In this document: piece after piece, positions 53,981 to 64,000 of the stretch
How the letters are laid out: every line of letters starts with the position of its first letter
How positions within the stretch are numbered: the first letter of the stretch is position 1
NCBI GenBank assembly: GCA_003508835.1
Contig: PUFA01000225.1
Span: 1,240,001 to 1,304,000 of the forward strand
DNA: 64,000 bases
From: Eonycteris spelaea
Taxonomy: Eukaryota > Chordata > Mammalia > Chiroptera > Pteropodidae
Direction of reading: 5' to 3'
Notes under the pieces: generated by a model
The model's input: only the letters and a program-made list of their open reading frames with translations
Databases searched by the model: none
Told to the model about the DNA's origin: nothing
Program-made: the position numbers and the translations under genes

Positions 53981-55969
53981 GTCTGCAGGGACCAGGCGGA
54001 GGGTCCTGAAATGGGAGAAGCGAGAGGGGCGGCGACAACAGGCAACGCCGCGGGTCAACACCAAAGGCGAATTCCGGGTCTTGGTTTCCGTCTTCCCAAC
54101 AAGCTCTGCGGCCAGGGTTGAGTCTTCCCCATCAAAGTCTGAGCTCCCAGAGGGGAGGTCCCAAGCCGTCCCCTCTCCTCCCTGTGAATCTCACCCCCAG
54201 GACCCGGCCCTAGGTACATAGTCACAGTATGGATCAAACAGAACAGCAAAGGATAGCTCATAATAGCAGCATGATGTGCCTAGAGGACTCTGGAGGCCTC
54301 CCCAGGGCCAGACAGTAACCTTTTAGCTGCTGAACGACTAGAGAGTTCTGGCAGGACTGCATGGCAGGAAGGGGACCAGCGCCAGATGGCCCAACGTGTG
54401 TGTAAGAGCTTGAACATAGCAGCAGCCAATAAGCCTCATTGATTGATGTTCATAGCTGAACATCAACTTGACCTAAACCCTGTGACAGTCTGGTCCAAAC
54501 CCCATTTCATCCTAATACCAGCATCTGGAGGTCCCTCTCTGGCTTTGGCCTGGGTTCCCAGGAGATGGAAGAAGAGAGGAAAGACACGAGGGAGGGGATG
54601 TGTGCATCTAAGCTGGCTCAGCTCCGTCTCTCTAGCTGAAATGTAGGAGGTCAGGAGCAGCCAAAGGTCTCAGGGGAAACACAGCAGCTGGCCGGAAACA
54701 GGGAGGGCCCCCGGGGAGCCCCAGGCAGGCAGGGTGTCCACTGCAGAGAGCACGATGGGGCAGGGGCAGGCTGCTTTGCTCACCCCCAAGGCCGTTTCCC
54801 CAGCCAGAAGGGGTTCTCTCCCTGCGGCTCCTCAGCCCTCTTGTCCTCTGAGGGGACAGTATGCTGGCCTCCGAGACTTGTGCAACTGCTTCCTCCCCAA
54901 GACCCGTCCTCCTCCGTCCTGCCCTGAAAACACAGAATGGGGCTGTCCTATCTCCCACCTTTCCCTCCGTGGTTTCGTAAGCTCTCGGTGTGGCTGCCCC
55001 CTCATCCTGCTCTGCCCACATCTCCCCCAGCAGCAGTGGGGCTGGGACCAAGAGGTCCACAGGAGTCCCCACCGACGCCTGCCGAGAAGGCATCGGGGCC
55101 GGCCCCGCGACGGGAAAGGGCTACCCTGCACCCTCTCCCAGCTTTCTCACACACCAGGCACAGCCCATTCCTGGAGGATGCTCTCAGCCCTGTCACTGGC
55201 CAGTACCCAGTTGCCAAGGCAACTAGGCCCCTCCTGAATCCTCCTGGTTTAAGTAATTATGGGTCAGTAACATGTTGCTTTGCTTAATGATCACACCCTT
55301 CTGTCCTCAGCCAGCCTAGAAAGGGTCCTCTCCCTGAACCTGAAGGCTCCTGGCTGCCCCCAAATGCAGCTACGTTGTGGCCCCGAGGTCTCCTGAGCCC
55401 TAAAACTGGGCGTGGCCAGGCCTTCATTCCTCAGGCCTCGGGTCCACACTGCCAGCTAAGCTTACCTATCAGTGGGCCCTGAAGTCTCACTCAGTTCAGC
55501 TCAAGAAACAAGGACTGAGTACCTCCTATGTGCTAGGCACTGGGGTTCCAGTAAAGTGTGGTATCTCTTCTAAAGGAACTTGGGGGCTGGCGAGGCCTCC
55601 TCTGTGAAAAGGTAGCTGAGAGCTCTTCTTTTCCAGCTGCCTTGGCAAAGCCCCCCAGCTGTAGACTTTCCCAGTCCTCCATCCCAAAGCTCATTCCTGC
55701 CAGCCAACCTCAGCCGCCCCTCCGTGGCCCTGTATGATATCTCGGGCCAGCCATCTGCAGGATTGTCGCAGACAAGAAGATCCCAAGAGGGCCCCAGCCA
55801 CCTGCCTCACAGTCTGTGCTCCCAGCCCAGGGGGACTCAGAATGGAGGCAGTGTATGGATGGGTTCCAGTGACAAGCGAACCTAGGTACACCCTACCTGG
55901 TGACTCTCATTTCCAGAGTGACAAGGGAGTGGAGATGTCTCTATTGTTCCAATCGGTCGTTTGCAATAT

Positions 55970-56085
55970 TGGCTGAACGTCAGCGTCACCAGGGAGTTTT
56001 GTAAAAAAATCAGACTCCTGGGTCTCACCCTCTGATTCTGAGGATGGCAACTAGGAAAACGCAGTTTTAAAAAAGCATCTCCAGT
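55970..56085 (+). mobile_element. MER5-like hAT fragment
   Basis: cagcgtcaccagggagtttt, tcagactcctgggtctcacc, ctgattctgagg and a degraded 3' end. Confidence 0.65.
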
Positions 56086-57919
56086 GGAGCAAGGAACCGC
56101 CAGCTTGGCTCTGGGGACATGGTGGGGAAGCACCCGAGGTCCACGTGAAGGACAGTATTCTGCCTGGCTTTCTGCACGGCCCAGCTGGCTGAGATGGGGC
56201 TTGTCAGAGCTGCGGACATGCAGGAGGGCCGAGGGCATGTGCCGAGTGAGCAGGAGATGCACCCAGAAGGGAAGGAAGTGTTTGCCCGGCACAAACCGAA
56301 GCCCCAGGCTCAGTCACAGTGATCCATGTGGGGTCAGAGGAGCTGGGCACTTGGCTCCCCGAGGTCTGAGCTCTGCCAAGAAGGGCCAGCCACGCCCCCT
56401 TCTAAAAACAGGGCTCCCGCTTAAAGCCCTCCTGCAGTCTGGCATCCATGAAATGGCTGGTGGGTTTGTGGCTCTGGAATCCCCAGTAGCCACCATAAAT
56501 CTCATGCCCTTGCTCTTGACTGTGGGGGGTAGAGGGGACCTCATTAAAAGCTTTCTGGGAGAGAAGCCCCCAATTTCTACAAGACAAAGGAGATCTGTCC
56601 TGAATCTCATCTGCTCTCTTCATGTTCAGTTAGGTGCAAGGAGCCACCAGCTTGGGTCTGGGGCAGGTGGGGTGGGGAGCCAGAGGGAGGGTGAAACAGG
56701 GGACAGCTGACTCGAGCAGGAATGTGGGGCCAAATGATGCAGAGGGATGGGGACCAGCTGTTCTCCACTGGCCTGAGAAGAGACCAAGAGGAAGTGGCTG
56801 TCACTGTAGCAGGAGCGATGAAGGTCAGATGTAGGGATGGACTTCCTGAGGGTGACAGGGGAGCAGGTGGCAGGGGTGGTGACCACAGCAGAGTGGATGC
56901 CTCTCTCTGCTGGGGACAATCAGGGCATTGAACCCCGGCAGGGTCTTGGATGTGACAGGGCAGACTGGGCAGTGAATGGTCTGTTGTTCCCTAGCTTAAG
57001 ACACAAGATGCCTCTGTCACTTTTCCCTTGGGAGAGTCAGCTCTTCAGATTGGGGGGCAAGGGGGAAGAGAGGCAGGAAAACGGCCTGTCACCTTGTGCC
57101 GTCTGCCCTCACCCCAATATGGGGAGAGAAGGGCTCAGTGTGACCCAGCCTGAGGCTAGCCCAGGGCTGGGCACAGTGTGGCCTTTGTCCCCTGGCCAGG
57201 GAACCATCTGGGGCTGTCTCCGTGCAACTGGTGCCAGGGGAAGAGGGAGACGGGCACCCAGGGATGCTGGCCTGGCTGGTGTCAGTGGGGGGGGGTGGTG
57301 AAGGAGCAAAGCCCTCCCGGGAGCTGTGGGGGCGGGCAGGCAGACTTCTCAGAAGGCCTTGCCTCCTGCCCCCCTGTCCAGGTCAGTCCATAAAGTGCTC
57401 AGCCTACCTCCTGTCATTTCCTCCTGGGCACACACCTGCTGGCCCAGAACTTCCTGCTGGTGCCAGAGAAGCGGGTGGCACAGGAGGAAGGAGGAGCCAG
57501 GCCAGGAGGAAACCGACACTTGCCCAGAGGCCACTGTGCACCCAGCAAGAATGGACCGGAGTCCTGGAATGTCAGCAGCAGGCACTTGCAGACCCACCAT
57601 TCCAATCCCTGGCTGACTCGCGGAAGACTTAGAGGCTCCGAGAGGGAAACTGACTTGCTCAAAATAACCAGGAAACTGCTTATTGCCAAGTGCACACTCT
57701 GCGACCATATCACTCCCTTCTTCCCCCTAACAGGACCTCTCCCCACCCCGTCCCCCACCTGCAGCCTAGGCCATACGTGGTCTTTTCTCCTCCAAGTCTC
57801 CTCCACCCCCACCCTGAATTAAAAGCCAGACAAAGCCAGATTCAAATGCCGGTGCTGACAGGAGCAACCTGTATGACGGCCATTAAGTTATATAATGCTC
57901 TCTTTTCATTTCGGCTCTG

Positions 57920-58650
57920 GTCATTCATTCGACCATTATTTCTTGAACAGCTACTACATGCCAGGAACTGGTATTGACCCTGAGAGTTTTGTGAACGAAA
58001 CAGACATGCATCCCTGCTCTCGTGGTACGTACGTTCTAAGGGAAGGGCAATATGTTGATAAAATGCACGGCATGTTAGACGTGGCGACAAGCGTGTTGGA
58101 GGAAACAGAGTGGGGGGTGTGAAAGGCGGGGGCACTTTCACACAGGGTGATGAGGACGGCCTCCCTGAGAAGGTATCATCTTCTTGGAAAGATGTCATGT
58201 AGGCATGGGGAGGAGGCTGGCGGAAGCGAGCCAGCAAGGGAAGGGCAGAGGCCTGAGGCAGAAGTGAGTTTGGTCTAGGAATAGCAGTGTGGCTGGAGAG
58301 GGGGCCAGAGAGGAGCTCGGGCAGGGCCGACGGTGGCGGGGTCCCTGGGGCCTTGGGAGGGTTCGCGTAGATGAGTGACGCGATCCCACTCAGATTTCAA
58401 TCAGCTCCCTCTGGCTTCGGTCTTGGCAGCGGACTGTGTGGGCAAGAGAGGAAACAGGGAGCTGGGGCAGGAGGCTAATCAGAGGTCCAGGAGAGAGCCG
58501 GGGCCAGCCTGGGAGCCGTGGGGGTCCGGAGGAGTGGGGGGGATTCTGGAGGTATCCAGAAGGTGGAGCCACAGGGACTTGCAGAAGGGTCGTGTGTGGC
58601 CTGTGAGAAAGGAGCCACGCGGGACTCTGAGGGTTTGGGCCTAAGGGCTG
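57920..58650 (-). mobile_element. L2 LINE, long reversed copy
   Basis: cattatttcttgaacagcta, ctacatgccaggaactggta, gtggtacgtacgttctaagg, agtgtggctggagagggggc and atgagtgacgcgatcccact in inverse L2 order. One of the longest ancient copies in the window. Confidence 0.75.
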
Positions 58651-59780
58651 GGGGGTCGAAGATGGGGTGCCCTGGGAGAGGAGGCTGGGTAAGCAGCTCG
58701 GCAGGAGTGGGGTTTGGGCCAAGTGTCTGATGTCCACTGGATGTGTGAGTGAGATGCCGAGTGAGCTACCCCAGCACAGCACCAGCGTAAGGAAGACACT
58801 CAGTAATGTCAGCGCTCTCTTCTCCTTCCCGTGTCTCACGCACCTGCTCAGGTGAGAAGATGAACCGGAAAAGCTCATCAGACACGCCCCTCACAGATCT
58901 CTCACAGCCCGTAAGGTGTTTGGGGGCCCTGGCATGGAAGAGGAGTGGGAGGCAGGGTACATGGTGAGCTACTGGCAGGTCTGAGTCACCAGAGGGAAAG
59001 GCCAGGCAGGCAGCGTCCCTCAACTTAGACTGAGGAACTCGGTAGAGCCAGGCAGGTTAGGGGACCCAGTGTTCTGGCTGACAGATCTCGTCCTGTCCTC
59101 GGAGGGGAGAAAGCTCCATACAGCAGGCCAGGCTGGCCCCACGGCCCTGGCCCAGGTAGTGTAGACGCAGCTTCATGTCTCCACTGCCAGGCCCCAGACC
59201 TCACACCTGCCTGGGGCTGGGACACCTGGGGGGCCCTCATCGGGAGACCACGAGGAGGAAGAGGAGGTTGGCAGAGGATCCAGGGAAGCTGGGAGGCAGC
59301 CTCCACCTCACAGAAGTTTGGCTGCAGACTGGTGCAGAGGGTAGGGGCTCAGCTTCACTTAACCTCCAGGGAGAGGATTTGGAGGTTCCCCAGCAAACCT
59401 TATGAAGAGCCCCTTTACCTTCCTCCTGAATAACGCCCCAATTCCCAGCCTGCACCGAAGGTCCTGCAAGATCCACAACCACCTTTCTTTCTGGCTTTGC
59501 TCTCCCCACTCCCCACCACTCTAGCTCTGCTTCGGACCACACCTTCAGAAGAGTCCCCGACCCCCCAGGACCCCTGGGTATCCCTCTGGTGGCTGTACTC
59601 CATCAGAGTGCACGATCTCATAGGACCACCATGAGGACTTTTCACACGCCACCCTCACCAGGGCACTTTGGTCCCTCTGCCTCCTGCTGGCGACATTCAG
59701 CAGGTATGGCTGTCTGTTCCACAGCCCACGGAGCACGTGCTGTGTTCCAGGCACGGGTCAGATGCTTCTCCAACCCCTCT

Positions 59781-59815
59781 GTTTTGTTTTGTTTTGTTTT
59801 GTTTTGTTTTGTTTT
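59781..59815. repeat. (GTTTT)7 short tandem
   Basis: Seven perfect pentamers. Confidence 0.97.
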
Positions 59816-60659
59816 ACTTTAGATCTCAGTCTCTGTGGGCCCAGGGGCAGGGGCTGAGGGATATAACTTCCAACTGCCCAGTTTTTGAAGCCCAGACGAT
59901 CTGACCCTCAGTCTCAAAGGCTGAGACTGGCCAGGATCCTTATGATACCTTCTGCTGCCTGCTCCCGACTCCCACTTCAGTCCCTCAGCCATGCTGAGCC
60001 TTTGGGCAGGGTTCAAAAGCACCAGAGGCCATGGCTGACCAAGTTTGCAGACGTCAGGAGCTAAGACTTCACAGACACTCCCTCCTCCCAGTGAGAACTG
60101 TGCCTGCAGGGAGTCTGCAGATAACATCTCTTCCTTCATCCTCTAACTGACCCTGCCCTGCACAGCTTGAGGCTTTAGTTTCCCTAGCTCACAACAAACC
60201 TCAGGGGAAGCCAGTCACCCCATGGCTGCCTGGAGCTGGGAGGCAGGGGCAGAAACAGAAGCTCTGAGCCCTTATCACTGACCTCGCCCTGCCCTAGCTC
60301 AGCATGTAATGAGAGCTTGCCAGACTGGGGCCTTCTGGGTGGCCAGAATCAAGACCAACTAGGCCTGCAGTCACCCTGCCAATGAACAGATGCTCTGGAC
60401 ACAGTGATGGAGCTCAGAGAAGATTCCCACAGCCTCTGTGTGGAATGCAGGAAGCAGCCGCCGGGGGGGGCGGGGGTGGGGGGAGGCCTTCAGGGAGCGT
60501 GCAGGCCTAACCTTCAGAAAGCCTCATCAGGAGGAGGAGTGTCTGGGGCTCAGGGTCATCCATCCAGTGTCCTACCTGACAGAATGGTCCTACCGTGGGG
60601 GCCATATGCCATCCAGGCCTGTTCTCCAAAATTCTCTGCAATTTAGAGTGATAGAAAAA

Positions 60660-60780
60660 AAATCCTAGCTCTCCCACTTCCTGGCACTGTGACCTGGAAA
60701 GATTCCCACACCTCAGTTTCCTGGGCTGCTAAATGGGGATAATACCTAACGTCCCACCTAACTGTCACCAGGCTGCAAGA
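60660..60780 (+). mobile_element. MIR fragment
   Basis: tcctagctctcccacttcct, then cacctcagtttcctgggctg and ctaaatggggataatacc. Confidence 0.75.
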
Positions 60781-60789
60781 CTTCACTTT

Positions 60790-61300
60790 CTCAGTGGCTT
60801 TCTGATGATGTCATACCTCTGTTGGGAATCCTTCAATATGACACTGCCCTCAGGAAAAAGTCTACACTTCAGGGCCCAGCAGAACAGGCTTCTTGTGTTG
60901 TGACCCCTGTCTCCTTCCTGTCTCCGCTCTCACCCTTCCCTGGAGGGTCCGGTTTTATGGACCGTGCGTGGCGTTTGTGAGAAACCACACTTACGGCCCA
61001 CAGCTCTGCACGCGCCGTTCACTTGGCCTGGGAGCCCATACTCGTTTCTCCTTTGGTAAAACCACTTCCAAACACAACTCGAGTATCCTTCCCCTGAGAA
61101 GCTGCTTGTGACGCCACCTCCTTCCCCTGGGTAAAACAAGATGCTTCCTCCTCATCACTTCCAGAGCAGCCAGTGTGGTTCGTAACTAGACTGTGATGTC
61201 CTTCAGGGCAAGAGCAGTCGGTTTCATTTCCCCAGCGCCCTACACAAAGCCAGGAACCTGCCAGGTGCTCGGGCAGGGTTAGTGGAACGAATGAACAAAT
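60790..61300 (+). mobile_element. L2 LINE fragment
   Basis: ctcaggaaaaagtctacact, then tgtgatgtccttcagggcaa and gtggaacgaatgaacaaatg. Confidence 0.7.
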
Positions 61301-61590
61301 GGATGAATTAGACCTAAGACGCTAGAACGTAATGACTTATTTAAGCCTCTTTTCTCTACAGATTATAAACATTAGGCTCATTAAGGACAAAGACATTCAG
61401 TCATCTGAATCTCCAGGACACTCTGTTGGTTTGTGTAATAAATGCGGGTGCCCCTCCTTCCACTTTCAGCCAGGCCAGGGACCCATCTCTAGGTTTATCT
61501 TCTGCTTGTCGGGCCAGCCCCACTTTGTACGTGGGACTTGAGCACCAATGGGGTGGGCCTGTCCCCGCCCTCTTCCTGAGCACACTAGAT

Positions 61591-61823
61591 CAGGGGTTCC
61601 CAACCCTCCAGGCCATAGACTGGTTCCAGTATGTGGTATGTGGCCTATTAGGAAATGGGCCACCCAGCAGGAGGTGAGTGGTGGTCAAGCAAGCGAAGCT
61701 TCATCTGTATTTGCAGCCGCTCCCCAGCGCTGGCATCACCACCTCAGCTCTGCCTCAGAGCATCAGGCGTTAGATTCTCATAGGAGCCCCAGTCCTGGTG
61801 CCAAAAAAGGTTGGGCACCGCTG
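61591..61823 (+). mobile_element. hAT DNA transposon, MER30/Charlie12-like non-autonomous copy
   Basis: Imperfect terminal inverted repeats (CAGGGGTTCCCAACC and, inverted, CAGCGGTGCCCAACC). Inside are the hallmark blocks I recall from MER30, ggcctattaggaaatgggcc, cagcaggaggtgag, gcgttagattctcatag and tggtgccaaaaaaggttggg. Flanks cactagat and cactggag match at 6 of 8 positions, as expected for an 8-bp hAT target duplication. The central part is shortened. Confidence 0.8.
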
Positions 61824-62044
61824 CACTGGAGCAAGCCTGGGTGGCACAGTCAACCAGCCCCAGGCTCCCCAGGACGTGGGTCCTCCTCCGTTCTCCTGGC
61901 CCTCAGTGGGAACTGGCACAGTGGGGTGGTGCGCCAGGGACTGGGGGAAGCCGGCAACGTGCTTGCATCCTCAAGGCTCAATCCACGCAAGCCTTCTTCC
62001 CACAGGCCTTTTACGCTGCCCCTCACGTCTCCTCTAGCCTGAAA

Positions 62045-62275
62045 CCACACTTTCCTCGGCCAGTTCGGAACCCTCCTCTGTGCTCCTAGAGCATTTCAAC
62101 GTACCCAAGCAGAGCCCTTGGCTCCCTGTCCTATAACTGTTCATTTATCTATGTCGCTAATTTACCTGTGAGCTTGTTAAGGGCAAGGACTGGGTCTGAC
62201 TCATTATTACGCCCCAGAGCCTGACACGAGGCTCAGCACCGAGTGAACCCTCACATGATCAATGAGTGAATACAC
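62045..62275 (+). mobile_element. L2 LINE 3' end
   Basis: gtgagcttgttaagggcaag, gactgggtctgactc and the terminal atgatcaatgagtgaa. Confidence 0.75.
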
Positions 62276-64000
62276 GAGAGGTGTGAATTCCTAGGTCCAG
62301 GAGCTGTTTGGAGGCAAGAGGACTGACAGAAGACCATCAGCCACCTGCTGGCCTCAGCCGTAACCTAACCCTCCTTCTCCAGCCAGCTCCTGGCCCCTGA
62401 CAGTAGGGAGATGTCGGGCCGGGGCAGGGAGGCAGATTCCTGCCTGGCAGCAACTCCCTCAGAGAGGCTGCAGAGGTCTCTGGGCTGGCAGGTGCCACAC
62501 CACAATGAGGGATGGATTAGGGATGGGGACAATCCTAATGAGAGATTCCAACCAAACATGCACTGAGTTGGGGCCCCCAGGGCTGGTCGGGATGGGTTGG
62601 CAGGCCCTTGGGGACTTCCTCATGGGCTCCCATCCCTCAGGCACAGATTCCCAGAGACTCACAGGTTAGGTGCACTACCCAAGCTCGGACCTTGGCCTTG
62701 ACCCCTACGGATGACCCCGCCTGACCTCCTGACTGCCCCAAGTCTAGGCCCTCTGGGTGGGCCCCATATCAGCCCTGCTGATCGTCACTTTGCTGCTCTC
62801 TTTGGCTACCTAAAGCTCAAGAAATGGAGGTACATATATCACCTTCTGGTATTTTCTTTTTGACCTTTTTCGGAGACCCGGCTACAGCTGGCCTGCAATC
62901 TTCGGGGAGGCTCTGGATTTCCACGTGATGAGATGGCACAAGGTGCCCTTCTGTCAGCTGCGGTCCTCGCCACACAGAACATCCCAGGCCAGAGGCGAAA
63001 GCGAGACCTTTCTGCTCATATCTTCCTGCTTCCAGGCAAGGCCTGCCTCACCTCCCAGGCAAAGGGGACCCCTTCCCACGCCTTTTGGCAGCCCCCATTG
63101 CGGACCTTCAAGGAAGGTCCCTCACCCACCACCCAGTGCTTTCAAAACTCCCAAGTCCAGAACCTTTCCTTAGTTCTTCCTTTAAGCCCAAAGGAAAGAG
63201 CTCCCACCTGTTTCCTCTCCATGGGCTTAAGCACAGACGCTGATGCTCACCGTCTTCTACAAGTCAGTAGGAGGAGAAATGAAGACCGGCAAGGTCACCC
63301 ACTCTTTGGCCTTCCCTCGTCCAGATGTAAGACCCTGTCATGGGATCCTTGTTAACATCTCTCTGGCTTTCTCACCATGCCCAACTTTAGCAACAGAGCT
63401 GCAGGGGCCTTCGAGCACTGGCGTCCCTGGGGACCTTTCAGTCTCAGGAGCAGAGAGGGCAGGAGGGGAGGGTTTCCCAGAATCGCTAGACCATATTCCT
63501 ATTTATACTCCACTGCCAGCCCCCACTCCGCCCCTTAGGCTGGCCCACACTACCCCATGCCCACATTCCAGGAGAATCCCCTGGCCGACAGTCTCCAAGC
63601 TGCCTCCCCGCCACCAGGCTGGGCCCAGGCAGCAGCCTCAGCCTGGACCATCTCCCCGCTTCTCCCTGTCTCCAAGGCCCCCTCTGGGCAGCCCCTGGAC
63701 ATCTCTCAGTTGTTCAAATATTCTTTAAATGTCCCCGTCATGGCACCTGCTGGTCAGAGCTCAGGCCGCTTAAAGAGAGGCTCTGGTTTATCCTAGTCAC
63801 GCTCTCATTTCACAAGTCACTGCTTGGCACCAGGCACTGTCCTAGGCTCTATGCCTTGTCTTTTCTTCCCTTGGCCCCCTGGTTCTCCTCCTACTTCTTT
63901 ACCCCTTCTTCACTCACTTCCTCTACCTGTCCCTGAATGTCAGTACTCCCAGAGTTCCCTCTTTGGCCCTTCGTTCCTCCCCTTCTACATTCTCCTCCTG

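Larger units (their letters stand above)
53983..64000 (-). other. CDK18: CDK18 5' intron / 5' untranslated territory
   Basis: Ten kilobases lie upstream of the first coding exon. The coding exon has a good 3' splice site, so at least one upstream noncoding exon must exist, but I cannot pick it out by eye. The stretch holds MER5-like, L2, MIR and MER30-like repeats and a (GTTTT)7 tandem. No CpG island comparable to that of MFSD4A is seen, so the main promoter may lie beyond 64000. Confidence 0.5.

Overview
This is ordinary eutherian mammal chromosomal DNA, not microbial. It has GT-AG introns, a CpG island, and the usual ancient repeats (MIR, L2, MER5-type hAT, old L1). Two protein-coding genes lie head-to-tail on the minus strand: CDK18 (PCTAIRE-3 kinase, coding exons 53980 down to 46294) and MFSD4A (orphan major-facilitator transporter, coding exons 27251 down to 334). 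As I recall, this is the order found at human 1q32.1. Both coding sequences can be assembled exon by exon with intact frame: 10 exons, 1545 nt and 514 aa for MFSD4A; 15 exons, 1416 nt and 471 aa for CDK18. No frameshift or premature stop is present in either.

Layout: 1-333 is MFSD4A 3' untranslated sequence that runs off the window. 334-27251 holds MFSD4A with a 10 kb first intron. About 27000-27480 is its CpG-island promoter. About 27480-46293 is intergenic DNA plus the unmarked end of the CDK18 3' UTR; its centre (about 32-39.5 kb) is AT-rich and packed with old L1 fragments, while both flanks are GC-rich. 46294-53980 is the compact CDK18 coding body. 53983-64000 is the 5' intron or 5' untranslated territory of CDK18, where I could not identify exons.

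Organism: I recognised no primate Alu, rodent B1/B2, carnivore SINEC, ruminant BovB/Bov-tA, pig PRE, horse ERE or vesper-bat Ves elements. The L1 3' ends resemble laurasiatherian L1, and from memory the bat type. A bat of a SINE-poor lineage is my best guess, held weakly.

The two genes do not form a known shared pathway. CDK18 is a cytoplasmic cyclin-dependent kinase activated by cyclin A2 and PKA. MFSD4A is a 12-helix membrane protein with unknown substrate. I found no previously undescribed system. The most notable items are two short intrachromosomal duplications and a hAT transposon copy resembling primate MER30 with a recognisable 8-bp target duplication.
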